Shown: piece by piece, positions 28,462-36,776 of the stretch
Layout: each line of letters starts with the position of its first letter
Position numbering within the stretch: position 1 is the first letter of the stretch
NCBI RefSeq assembly: GCF_001485435.1
Contig: NZ_BCMS01000001.1
Coordinates: 2,952,266-3,016,265, forward strand
DNA from: Deinococcus grandis
GTDB lineage: Bacteria; Deinococcota; Deinococci; Deinococcales; Deinococcaceae
Reading direction: 5' to 3'
Length of the DNA: 64,000 nucleotides
Position numbers and translations under genes: made by a program
Notes under the pieces: model-generated
Databases searched by the model: none
The model's input: the letters and a program-made list of their open reading frames with translations, nothing else
Told to the model about the DNA's origin: nothing

Positions 28462-29364
28462 ATGAGCAGCCTGTCTCCCCTGGCCCCCGGTGTTCATTTC
28501 CTGCCGGGCGCGGTGAATTCGCTGGTGCTGGAGGACGGGCGGGGTGGGGCGCTGCTGGTGGATACCGGGCTGGACGACGGGCACGCCCGGAAGCTGCTGC
28601 GTGGCATAGCCGAGCTTGGCCTGACGCCGACCGGGATTCTGAACACGCACAGTCACGCGGATCATCACGGGGGGAACGCGTTCATCCTGAAGAAATTCCC
28701 GGAGTTGAAGGTGTTCGCACCGCCGCTGGAGGACGCGATCATCACGCACCCGATCCTCGAACCGATCGGGCTGTTCGGTGCGCGGCCCCCGAAGGTGTTG
28801 CAGTCGAAGTTCCTGCTGGCGCCGCCCAGTCCGGCGCGGCTGGCACCCGAGCCGGGCCTGACGCGGATCGGTGGGGTGAGCCTGGAGCTGATCGAGGTGG
28901 CGGGGCACGCGAGCCTGATGTACGCGGTGCGGGTGGGCGGCGTGCTGTACGCGGCGGACGCGCTGTTCGGCCCGGAGGCGCTGGCGAAGCATCCGCTGGT
29001 GTTCTGCCAGGATTCGGCATTGCAGAAGGAGGCGGCGGCGCGCCTGGGTGAACTGGAGGGCGTGGCGGTGACCCTGCCGGGGCACGGTGACCCGACCGGG
29101 GACCTGCCGGGGCTGGTCGCGGCGAACCTGTCGGCGCTGGAGCGCGTGACGGACGCGGTGCGCGCGGCGGTCCGCGCCGGGGAGGCGGGAGTGGATGACC
29201 TGCTGGCCCGCGTGTGCGACGCGCTGGGCGTGCAGATGACGAACGCGGGCGCGGTGGTCCTGAACCGCGCGGTGGTCAGCGCGCACCTGACCGAGCTGCT
29301 GGAACGCGGCGAGGTGGGCCTGCGCGTGGTGGGGAACCGGCTGGTGTTCTTCCCGGAAGCGTAA
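28462..29364 (+). CDS. MBL-fold metallo-hydrolase
   Basis: The protein (300 residues) carries the metallo-beta-lactamase metal ligands: HSHADHHGG (HxHxDH) at ~61, GHASLMYAV (third His), AADALF (bridging Asp) and LPGHGDP (last His). The N-terminal ~190 residues are the MBL domain, and the C-terminal ~100 residues form a helical cap resembling a winged helix. The substrate is unknown; hydrolases of this kind act on thioesters, phosphodiesters or lactones. Confidence 0.88.
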   Translation: MSSLSPLAPGVHFLPGAVNSLVLEDGRGGALLVDTGLDDGHARKLLRGIAELGLTPTGILNTHSHADHHGGNAFILKKFPELKVFAPPLEDAIITHPILEPIGLFGARPPKVLQSKFLLAPPSPARLAPEPGLTRIGGVSLELIEVAGHASLMYAVRVGGVLYAADALFGPEALAKHPLVFCQDSALQKEAAARLGELEGVAVTLPGHGDPTGDLPGLVAANLSALERVTDAVRAAVRAGEAGVDDLLARVCDALGVQMTNAGAVVLNRAVVSAHLTELLERGEVGLRVVGNRLVFFPEA

Positions 29365-29412
29365 AGGTTTCCCGTATGGGCGCGCGTGGGGGCGCGGGGG
29401 TACGGTGACCGC

Positions 29413-30030
29413 ATGACCAAGAAGAGCAAGGCCGCCCCGAAGAAAGCCGACACCAAGGCCACGAGTGACGGCAAGGCCCCGACCGGCAAGGCCAGCGGCG
29501 CGGCGAAGGCCGACGCGGCGCACCTGAGCACCACGAACAACGCGCTCGTGGACCACGCCTACCTCTCCGAAGCCGAGTTCGGGACGGTCGCGGAGACGCT
29601 GCAGCGCAACCTCGCCACGACGATCAGCCTGTACCTGAAGTTCAAGAAGTACCACTGGGACATCCGTGGCCGCTTCTTCCGCGACCTGCACCTCGCGTAC
29701 GACGAGTTCATCGACGAGATCTTCCCCGGCATCGACGAGCAGGCCGAGCGTCTGGTCGCGCTGGGCGGCAGCCCCATCGCCGCGCCGAGCGACATCGAAC
29801 GCTTCAGCACCGTGAAGGTCCCCACCGAGACCGTCCGTGACGCCCGCACGCAGGTGGCGGATCTGGTGGCCGACCTGACCCGCGTCGGCAAGGGCTACCG
29901 CGACGACAGCCAGACGGTGGACGACGCGAACGACCCCGCGACTGCCGACATGTACAACGGGTACGCGGCGACCATCGACAAGATCCGCTGGATGCTCCAG
30001 GCGATCATGGACGACGACCGGATGAACTGA
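29413..30030 (+). CDS. dps: Dps DNA-binding ferritin-like protein
   Basis: The ATG at 29413 gives 205 residues, like D. radiodurans Dps1. The first ~50 residues are a Lys/Ala-rich flexible tail (TKKSKAAPKKADTKATS), which in Dps1 binds DNA and metal. The four-helix ferritin core contains the intersubunit ferroxidase ligands in KYHWDIRGRFFRDLHLAYDEFIDEI. The protein stores iron and shields DNA from peroxide. A hairpin of GCAGATGGC words follows the stop. Confidence 0.95.
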   Translation: MTKKSKAAPKKADTKATSDGKAPTGKASGAAKADAAHLSTTNNALVDHAYLSEAEFGTVAETLQRNLATTISLYLKFKKYHWDIRGRFFRDLHLAYDEFIDEIFPGIDEQAERLVALGGSPIAAPSDIERFSTVKVPTETVRDARTQVADLVADLTRVGKGYRDDSQTVDDANDPATADMYNGYAATIDKIRWMLQAIMDDDRMN

Positions 30031-30040
30031 GCAGTTCAGC

Positions 30041-30097
30041 GCAGATGGCAGATGGCTGAAAGCGAAGCGCCTTTGCCATCCGCCTTCTGCCATCTGC
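30041..30097. terminator. Hairpin with GCAGATGGC arms after dps
   Basis: GCAGATGGCA (30041-30050) pairs with TGCCATCTGC (30088-30097), and GATGGC (30051-30056) with GCCATC (30075-30080), leaving a further A/G-C/T inner stem. It lies between dps and the DUF4385 gene, whose ATG is only 7 nt downstream, so it may also affect that gene's translation. Confidence 0.65.
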
Positions 30098-30103
30098 ACT
30101 CCT

Positions 30104-30595
30104 ATGCCGAAGTTCGATTACTCCCTGAATTACGCGGAACTGGACCTGCGCGCGCATCCGGAGCTGTACCGGGTGGGGGTGGGGGAGCAGGGCGTGCTGC
30201 TGGTGCAGCCGTACAAGTCCGAGATCCTGCCGCACTGGCGCTTCGCGACGCCGGAGGTGGCCCGGGAGAGCAGTGAGGCGATCTACGGGATGTTCCTGGG
30301 ATACCTGGGGGCGGGGGATTTCGTGGGGGCGGACATGGCCCGGAAGTTCCTGCAGATGGGCTTCACGCGCGCCCGGCGGTACGCGAATCACCGGGGCGGG
30401 AAGAAGTACGAGGGGCCGGTGCCGGAGGGCAAGAAGGGTCAGAGTGGCGCGCATGGCCGTGCGGAGCGTCCGCGGGATCCGGAGGACCCGGTGAAGGCCG
30501 AGTCCGCGCGGATCTTCAAGGCGAAGTGGGATGAGGCGGAGGCGAACGTGGAGTACGCGCGGCTGAAGCGGGAGCATAAGGCGCGCTTCGGGTAG
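30104..30595 (+). CDS. DUF4385 domain protein
   Basis: This 163-residue protein is one DUF4385 domain: YRVGVGEQGVLLVQPYKSEILPHWRF, GDFVGADMARKFLQMGFTRARRYANHRGGKKY and the end of a helix near EANVEYARLKREH (each is a piece of the family pattern). No biochemical role is known. It is rich in Arg, Lys and His. The family is common in Deinococcus and several other bacteria. Confidence 0.85.
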   Translation: MPKFDYSLNYAELDLRAHPELYRVGVGEQGVLLVQPYKSEILPHWRFATPEVARESSEAIYGMFLGYLGAGDFVGADMARKFLQMGFTRARRYANHRGGKKYEGPVPEGKKGQSGAHGRAERPRDPEDPVKAESARIFKAKWDEAEANVEYARLKREHKARFG

Positions 30596-30614
30596 GACGC
30601 TCCGGTTCGGGCGG

Positions 30615-31184
30615 TCAGCAGGCGCCGGGCAGGTCGGCGGGCGTGTTCACGTTGCGCAGCAGGGCCGGGTCCAGGCCGGGCACGTGCCGGACGTGCGGGG
30701 CGGTGACGGCGAAACGCAGGCGGCGTTCGCCCGCGTTGAGCAGGTCGGTGACGTGCGCGCGCAGGCTGGTGTGGTACAGCGCGGCGAGCGGCTGGGGGCG
30801 TTTCAGTCCGTCGAGGGCCTGCACGCCGAGCACGCCGGGCGCGCGGGCGGCGAGCAGGGTGTCCCAGTAGTCGCGTGTCAGGCAGGGCAGGTCCACGCCG
30901 GTGAAGGCCACCCAGCCGTCCGCGGCGGCGTGCAGCGCGGCCTCCAGTGCGGCCAGGGGGCCCTCGCCGGGGCGGGTGTCGGGCGTGACGCGCCAGCCGG
31001 GCATGTGGTACCGGCCTTCGGGCGCGATGATCAGGCGGATGGCAGCGTGGGCCAGGGGCGTGCAGGCGCGGTCCAGCAGCGTGCGGCCCTGCCAGGTCAC
31101 GAGAGCCTTGTCGCTCCCGAAGCGGCTGGAGCGGCCTCCGGCAGTGACGACGCCGGTCACGTCAGCCCAGGGCTCCCGGGTCAT
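30615..31184 (-). CDS. mobA: Molybdenum cofactor guanylyltransferase
   Basis: The ATG at 31184 gives 189 residues. The nucleotide-binding signature VTAGGRSSRFGSDKALV at the start, the FTGVDLPCLTRDYW segment with the metal-binding Asp, and the C-terminal LLRNVNTPADL are characteristic of MobA, which adds GMP to molybdopterin. The start overlaps the stop of the upstream aldehyde dehydrogenase by 4 nt. A much longer frame through that gene is a shadow. Confidence 0.9.
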   Translation of the reverse strand: MTREPWADVTGVVTAGGRSSRFGSDKALVTWQGRTLLDRACTPLAHAAIRLIIAPEGRYHMPGWRVTPDTRPGEGPLAALEAALHAAADGWVAFTGVDLPCLTRDYWDTLLAARAPGVLGVQALDGLKRPQPLAALYHTSLRAHVTDLLNAGERRLRFAVTAPHVRHVPGLDPALLRNVNTPADLPGAC

Positions 31185-32626
31185 TCGCGCGGTCCGCTCT
31201 GGCGTTCGAGGAGGCGCAGCGCCCACGCGACCAGCCGTGGGCCGGGGCGGCCGTAGGGGGGGTACAGGAAGCGCACGGGGCTGCGGGCGGGTTCGGTCAG
31301 GACGGCGCGTTCGTGGCTGAAGGCGCGGAAGCCGTGCTCGCCGTGGTAGCTGCCCATGCCGCTGGGGCCGACGCCACCGAAGGGCAGGTGCGGGTTGCTG
31401 AGGTGCACGACGGTGCCGTTCACGACCATGCCGCCGCTGGTGGTTTCGCGCTGCACGCGGCGGGTGACCCCGTCGTCGCCGCTGAACAGGTACAGGGCCA
31501 GGGGGGCGTCCAGGCGACGAATGAGGTTCAGGGCGTCGTCCATCGAGCGGTACGTGACGACCGGGAGGACCGGGCCGAACAGTTCCTCCTGCATCAGGGG
31601 CATGTCGGGCGTGACGTCCGCCACGACGGTCGGTGAGATGAAGCGCTCGGCGGGGCTGAACTCGCCGCCCAGCACGATCCGGGCGCCCATCTGCACGCTC
31701 TGGCGGGTCAGGCGTTCCAGCCGCTCGACGCTGGCGGCGTCCACCATGCGGCCGTAGTCGGGTCCGGCGCGCAGCCACGCGCGGTCGCCGTAGCGGCGGG
31801 CGATGACCTCGTCCAGGCGCAGGATCAGCGCGTCCCGCTGCGCCTCGGGCACCAGGGCGTAGTCCGGCGCGACGCAGGTCTGCCCGGCGTTGAGCAGTTT
31901 GCCCCACGCGAGCCGCTCGGCGGTCAGGTTCAGGTCGGCGCTGCGGTCGATCAGGGCGGGGCTTTTGCCGCCCAGTTCCAGCGTGACGCTGGTCAGATTG
32001 GCGCTCGCGGCGCGCATGACGTGCTTGCCGACGGCGGTGCTGCCCGTGAAGAAGATGTGATCGAAGGGCAGTTCGGTCAGGAAGCGGGCGGTGTCCGCGT
32101 CGCCCTCCACGACGGCCACGAGCGCCGGGTCGAAGGTGGCCTCCAGCAGCTCGCGCAGCGCGCGGGCCACGTTGGGGGCCTTCTCGCTGGGTTTCAGGAT
32201 GACGGTGTTCCCGGCCGCGAGGCTCGCCACCAGCGGCGCCAGGGCGAGGTTCACGGGGTAGTTCCAGGGGCTGAGGACCAGCGTGACGCCGCGCGCCTGC
32301 GGCTGGATCTCGCTGCGGGCGCCCACCAGCACGACCGGGGTGTCCACGCGGCGGGCGGCCATCCAGCGCGGCAGTCGGCGGATGGCGTGCTGGATTTCCT
32401 CCAGGACAGGGTGCAGTTCGGTGACCTCGGCCTCGGCGCGGCTCTTGCCCAGGTCGGCGCGCAGGGCGTCGGCCAGGGACACGCGGTGGGCCTTGATGGC
32501 GTCGTGCAGGCGGCGCAGGATCGCCTGCCGCTGCGCCGGGGTGCTCTGCGCGGCCGTCCAGCGGTGCGCACGCTGACGCTCGAACAGCGCCTGGAGGTCG
32601 GTGGGGAGCGGCTGGGTCTGCGTCAT
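31181..32626 (-). CDS. Aldehyde dehydrogenase family protein
   Basis: The protein (481 residues) oxidises aldehydes to acids with NAD(P)+. Visible motifs are LSPWNYPVNLALAPL, the glycine motif FTGSTAVGKHVM, the general-base Glu in TLELGGKSPALI and the nucleophile Cys in NAGQTCVAPDYAL. The short length and the hydrophobic C-terminal tail fit class 3 (fatty/aromatic aldehyde) enzymes. It is cotranscribed with mobA by overlap, though the enzymes have no obvious metabolic link. Confidence 0.92.
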   Translation of the reverse strand: MTQTQPLPTDLQALFERQRAHRWTAAQSTPAQRQAILRRLHDAIKAHRVSLADALRADLGKSRAEAEVTELHPVLEEIQHAIRRLPRWMAARRVDTPVVLVGARSEIQPQARGVTLVLSPWNYPVNLALAPLVASLAAGNTVILKPSEKAPNVARALRELLEATFDPALVAVVEGDADTARFLTELPFDHIFFTGSTAVGKHVMRAASANLTSVTLELGGKSPALIDRSADLNLTAERLAWGKLLNAGQTCVAPDYALVPEAQRDALILRLDEVIARRYGDRAWLRAGPDYGRMVDAASVERLERLTRQSVQMGARIVLGGEFSPAERFISPTVVADVTPDMPLMQEELFGPVLPVVTYRSMDDALNLIRRLDAPLALYLFSGDDGVTRRVQRETTSGGMVVNGTVVHLSNPHLPFGGVGPSGMGSYHGEHGFRAFSHERAVLTEPARSPVRFLYPPYGRPGPRLVAWALRLLERQSGPRE

Positions 32627-32806
32627 GGTCGCACCTCGTGAACTGGGAACGGGCCGGAAACCGGGAGGGATTGAACCCAGTATAAGTCTGCACCGAGCCT
32701 TCAGCGGCCCTTCAGTGACCCGTCACAAAGGGAGCAACCTGACACTCTGCGCCGCGCGGTCAGGCACAGACTGGCCCGTTCAAATCAGTTCAACGGAGGC
32801 ACCATC

Positions 32807-33244
32807 ATGAAAAAGATTCTGTTCATGCCCGCCCTGGCCCTGGCCCTCGGTTCCTGCGCCATGATGTACGCCCCCATGACCTACACGCTGGCCAAGCAGC
32901 CGGCGGGCGGCGCCCTGAGCTCCAGCGGCACCGTGACCACCACGCGTGACGGGATGACCGTCATGACGAGCGCCATGGTCAGCGGCCTCGCCCCGAACAC
33001 CTACTACGTCGCGCACTACCACGTGCAGGGCACCGCCAGCACCGACCCGTGCAGCAGCGGCGGCGCGCCCATCATGAGCAGCATGATCGTCGGCCAGAGT
33101 GACGCGATGGGCATGCTGAAACTGTCCGGCAGCGTGGCAGCCGCCGACGTCATGAACGCCACATACTTCAACATCCACACCGCCAAGGACGCCAGCGGCG
33201 CACCCGCCGACGCCGGCGTGACCTGCACCAGCGTCAAGATGTAA
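32807..33244 (+). CDS. Small lipoprotein, CHRD-like
   Basis: This 145-residue protein begins with a lipoprotein signal ending in LALGSC, so the mature protein should be lipidated at Cys17. The rest has beta-strand character with repeated Ser/Thr/Gly and a NTYYVAHYHVQG segment. This resembles the CHRD/SOD-like beta-sandwich, in which HYHV supplies metal-binding histidines, but the full CHRD pattern is not seen. Two further Cys (about residues 84 and 141) may form a disulfide. A 14-bp hairpin follows. Confidence 0.65.
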   Translation: MKKILFMPALALALGSCAMMYAPMTYTLAKQPAGGALSSSGTVTTTRDGMTVMTSAMVSGLAPNTYYVAHYHVQGTASTDPCSSGGAPIMSSMIVGQSDAMGMLKLSGSVAAADVMNATYFNIHTAKDASGAPADAGVTCTSVKM

Positions 33245-33260
33245 CAGCAGACGGCAGAAA

Positions 33261-33301
33261 GCAGATGGCGGAGGTTCCGTGACCGGGCCTCCGCCATCTG
33301 C
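33261..33301. terminator. 14-bp perfect hairpin between convergent genes
   Basis: GCAGATGGCGGAGG (33261-33274) and its exact complement (33288-33301) enclose a 13-nt loop. It lies between the convergent lipoprotein and prepilin peptidase genes. The arm words match those of the hairpin after dps. Confidence 0.75.
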
Positions 33302-33320
33302 CATTCGCCATCTGCCTTTC

Positions 33321-34472
33321 CTACAGCCCCAGCATCTCGCGGTAACTGCCGATCAGCGCGCCGCCCCACAGCAGGGCCACCACGGCGCCCAGTGCGAGGA
33401 ACGGCCCGAACTTCACGCGGTTCTCGCTGCGCAGGGCGAGCTGCGCCACGCCGAAGATCGCCCCGGCAAACACCGCGACGACCAGCGCCAGCAGCAGCCG
33501 CTCCCAGCCCAGGAACGCGCCGATCACGGCGGCGAGCTTCACGTCCCCGAAACCCATGGCGCTGGCGTCCACCTGCGTGTCGTCGGCGGCGCCGTCGTCC
33601 TCGCGGTGGCGACGCCAGTGCAGCCACCAGTACACGCCGCACGCGAGCGACACCGCCCCGGCGGCCGCCAGGGCGCCCTGCACCATCAGGATCATGCCCG
33701 GGCCGTACCCGGCGCTGCCCAGCATCACGCTGACGAGCAGCCCGCCCAGCGTGAGCAGTTCCGGGATGCGGATCACGCGGCGCGCCGCGACGTTCACCAG
33801 CGCGGACAGCAGGCCCACGACCGCCCCCCACCACGGGCCCAGCCACGCGCCCGCCAGCAGGCCGAGGCTGATCTGCTGGTACCCGATGGGAAACTCCGGG
33901 AAGGACCGCTCGCGGAAGCGGCGCAGCACCCACGACCCGAACTGGTTGATCGCCACGACCACCCCGGCGCCCAGCAGCGCGCCCTGCACCGCGCCCGCGA
34001 GGTCCGGGAGGCCCTCCACGCCCGCGCGCCCGTTCAGGACGCCGAACAGGACCCCCAGCGCCACGCCGGGCAGGGTCAGTTCGTCGGGAATGGTGTACGT
34101 GTCCAGGTCGATGGCACTGCCCACCAGCAGCAGGGTAAACAGCACCATCAGGCCCAGCGCGCCCCAGCCGACCGTCAGCGGGGGAAACAGCGCCGCGATG
34201 GCCGCGTACCCGATCCCGGTCAGGAGTTCCACGACCGGGTAACGCGCCTTGATGGGCGCCCTGCAGTAGCGGCACTTCCCGCCCAGGCTCAGCCAGGAGA
34301 ACACGGGCACCAGATCGATGACACCCAGACGGTGGTCGCAGTTCGGGCAGTGGCTGGGAGGGAACGCGATGTTCTCCCCGCGCGGCAGCCGCCAGATGAG
34401 CACATTCGAGAACGAGCCCACCAGCAGGCCCAGCAGCCCGGCGAAGATCACGAGAAGGACGTCAGGGGTCAC
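33321..34472 (-). CDS. pilD: Prepilin peptidase (type IV pilin leader peptidase/methyltransferase)
   Basis: This 383-residue membrane protein cleaves and N-methylates type IV prepilins. The cytosolic loop after helix 1 has two Cys pairs (HCPNCDHRLG and GKCRYCRAPI), a zinc-binding feature. The two catalytic aspartates are in VGSAIDLDTYTIPDELT and MGFGDVKLAAVIG (GxGD). It is longer than many homologues because of an extra membrane region and an acidic HREDDGAADD loop before the GxGD motif. No pilin genes are adjacent. Confidence 0.92.
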   Translation of the reverse strand: MTPDVLLVIFAGLLGLLVGSFSNVLIWRLPRGENIAFPPSHCPNCDHRLGVIDLVPVFSWLSLGGKCRYCRAPIKARYPVVELLTGIGYAAIAALFPPLTVGWGALGLMVLFTLLLVGSAIDLDTYTIPDELTLPGVALGVLFGVLNGRAGVEGLPDLAGAVQGALLGAGVVVAINQFGSWVLRRFRERSFPEFPIGYQQISLGLLAGAWLGPWWGAVVGLLSALVNVAARRVIRIPELLTLGGLLVSVMLGSAGYGPGMILMVQGALAAAGAVSLACGVYWWLHWRRHREDDGAADDTQVDASAMGFGDVKLAAVIGAFLGWERLLLALVVAVFAGAIFGVAQLALRSENRVKFGPFLALGAVVALLWGGALIGSYREMLGL

Positions 34473-34539
34473 CCCGGCAGTTTAGGGAACATTCATCACG
34501 GGTGTCTTGCAGACCTTCCCGGCCGCGCACACTTCCGGC

Positions 34540-35067
34540 CTAGACCCCCAGCGTATGCAGCGCGTCCAGCCACGCGCGCAGCGGCAGCGGCACCCACGTC
34601 ACCCCGTCCGGCAGGGGGGCCGGGGCGTGCGGGAGGTCCAGGCGGGCGATCTCGGCCTCCAGCGCGCGCAGGGCCGCCTCAACGTCTACATACCCTTTCT
34701 CGCCCGGTGGGATCAGGGAGGTGCGGGTCAGCGCCCCGGCCCGTTCCAGGTCCGCCCAGTTCAGGCGGTACACGTCCTCGTACACGAACGACACCTGTGG
34801 TTTGCCCGTCACGTCGGCCGTGAAGCGCACCGGGGGATAGCAGTCGCCGTCGGTGATCGTCACCTTCGCCCCGCACGCCGCACAGGTGAAACTGCCGACC
34901 AGCCCGTAGCGACTGCCCCCGTAGCGCAGCGCCTCATGCGGCGTGCAGCCACAGTTCGGGCAGACCGTGAAGATCGGCACGTCCAGCAGCCACGTACTCG
35001 GCGGCCGCCCCGCGCGATTGCCGGGTCGATTGAAATGCAGTCGGATCACCCCCGCAGTCTCCCCCAT
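34540..35067 (-). CDS. Hypothetical zinc-ribbon protein
   Basis: From the ATG at 35067 the protein has 175 residues. It contains two Cys pairs, CPNCGC and CAACG, spaced ~30 residues apart, as in a zinc ribbon, followed by an alpha/beta region of unknown kind with YEDVYRLNWADLERAG. No family is recognised and the start is uncertain (35124 and a GTG near 35049 are alternatives). It sits between pilD and rimO on the same strand. Confidence 0.55.
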   Translation of the reverse strand: MGETAGVIRLHFNRPGNRAGRPPSTWLLDVPIFTVCPNCGCTPHEALRYGGSRYGLVGSFTCAACGAKVTITDGDCYPPVRFTADVTGKPQVSFVYEDVYRLNWADLERAGALTRTSLIPPGEKGYVDVEAALRALEAEIARLDLPHAPAPLPDGVTWVPLPLRAWLDALHTLGV

Positions 35068-35180
35068 CCCCGCGTGAGCTGCCGCCCGATAACGGTGAAG
35101 GGGCGGGCCATCTGAGCAGCCCACCCCCTTCTATCCGCCCGGTGGAGGGCCACAGGGCCGCCCGGCCACCGGAGTTCAGT

Positions 35181-36671
35181 TCAGTGCTTGCCGAAGTGGC
35201 CCAGTTGCGGCACGTTGGGGCGCCACGTGGGCGTCTCGACGACCTCGCCGTACAGGTCGTACTCGTCGCTGTCCTCGATGCGCACGCGGACGATGTCCCC
35301 GATCTTCACGGCTCCGGCGAACTCGGCGGCGTACACGTACACCTGCCCGTCGATGCCGGGCGCGTCGCCCTTCGTGCGGCCGATGAGTTTCGTGCCGGGC
35401 TGGTCGTCCTCGTCATCGTTGAACTCGTCGATGATGACGTCCATGACGGTCCCGACCTTCTCGGCGAGCTTCTCGGCGCTGATGCGCTGGGCGACCTCCA
35501 TGAAGCGCGCGAGGCGCTCCTCCTTGACCTCCTGCGGCACCGCGCCGGGCAGCGCGTTCGCGTCCGCTTCCTCGACGTCGCTGTACGCGAAGGCCCCCAC
35601 GCGGTCCAGGCGGGCGTCCTCCAGGAACGTCAGCAGCTCCTGGAAGTCCGCTTCGGTCTCGCCGGGGAAGCCCACGATGAACGTCGAGCGGATCACGAGT
35701 TCCGGGCAGATCTCGCGCCAGCGGCGGATGGTGTCGAGCTGCTTGCCCGCGCCGGGGCGGCGCATGGCGCGCAGCACCTTCGGGCTGGCGTGCTGCAGCG
35801 GCACGTCCAGGTACGGGAGGATCTTGCCCGCAGCCATGAGTTCCACGATCTTCTCGACGTGCGGGTACGGGTACACGTAGTGCATGCGCACCCACGCACC
35901 CATCTCGCCGAGTTTCACGGCGAGGTCGGTCAGGTGCGCGCGGACCTGCTCGCCCTGGAATTCGGACTCGCGGTAGCGGACGTCCACGCCGTAAGCGCTG
36001 GTGTCCTGGCTGATGATCATGAGTTCCTTCGTGCCGCCCGCAATCAGCCGGAACGCCTCGTACAGCACCGCGCCCGCGTCCCGCGACACCTGCAGGCCGC
36101 GCAGTTTCGGGATGATGCAGAACGAGCAGGTGTGGTTACAGCCCTCGGCGATCTTCACGTACGCGTAGTGGCGCGGCGTGAGCTTCACGCTGGGCGCGAA
36201 CACGTCCCCGTGCCGGGTGTCCTCACGGGCGGGCTGCTCGGCCCCGGCGCGCATGCCGGGCGCGGCGACCGGCAGCAGGCCCGTGAAGGCGTCCGTCTCG
36301 ATGGGCAGCAGCGTGCGCACGTGGCCCATCACGTCGTCCACCGCCTCGCTGCCGGTGATGGCCGCGACCTTCGGGTGGCGTTCCATGATCTTCTCCGGGC
36401 GTTCACCCAGGCAGCCGGTCACGATGACCTTCCCGGTCGCGTCCAGCGCCTCGCCGATCGCGTTCAGGGACTCCTCCACGGCGGGCGTGATGAACCCACA
36501 GGTATTCACGATCACCGCGTCGGCGTCCTCGTAACTGGGCGCGACCTCGTACCCCTCCACACGCAATTGCGTCAGGATCCGCTCGCTGTCCACCAGCGCC
36601 TTCGGGCACCCCAGGCTGATGAACCCCACCTTCCTCGCGCCCGCGTTGGCGGGCTTCACTGCTTCCGTCAT
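35181..36671 (-). CDS. rimO: Ribosomal protein S12 methylthiotransferase
   Basis: The ATG at 36671 gives 496 residues. The N-terminal UPF0004 domain holds the first cluster cysteines (GCPKALVDSE, NTCGF, TGCLGERP). The radical-SAM domain has CNHTCSFC (~177), and a C-terminal TRAM domain ends the protein. GFISLGCPKALVDSE is the RimO-specific opening, which sets it apart from MiaB. The enzyme methylthiolates an Asp of S12. It is somewhat longer than E. coli RimO because of an insert near AGAEQPAREDTRHG. Confidence 0.94.
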   Translation of the reverse strand: MTEAVKPANAGARKVGFISLGCPKALVDSERILTQLRVEGYEVAPSYEDADAVIVNTCGFITPAVEESLNAIGEALDATGKVIVTGCLGERPEKIMERHPKVAAITGSEAVDDVMGHVRTLLPIETDAFTGLLPVAAPGMRAGAEQPAREDTRHGDVFAPSVKLTPRHYAYVKIAEGCNHTCSFCIIPKLRGLQVSRDAGAVLYEAFRLIAGGTKELMIISQDTSAYGVDVRYRESEFQGEQVRAHLTDLAVKLGEMGAWVRMHYVYPYPHVEKIVELMAAGKILPYLDVPLQHASPKVLRAMRRPGAGKQLDTIRRWREICPELVIRSTFIVGFPGETEADFQELLTFLEDARLDRVGAFAYSDVEEADANALPGAVPQEVKEERLARFMEVAQRISAEKLAEKVGTVMDVIIDEFNDDEDDQPGTKLIGRTKGDAPGIDGQVYVYAAEFAGAVKIGDIVRVRIEDSDEYDLYGEVVETPTWRPNVPQLGHFGKH

Positions 36672-36776
36672 GCTCACTCCTCGCCACGCCACACCCGCTC
36701 GGGCGGGGGCACGGCATTTCAGCCCGCCACTCTACCGTGACGGGCCGCAGGGGGATGGAACTGGATTACAGGTGGG

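Noticed and set aside
31185..32693. N-terminal extension of mobA through the aldehyde dehydrogenase gene
   Set aside because: It is a shadow frame of low complexity; mobA has its own ATG at 31184 and the conserved MobA opening right after it.
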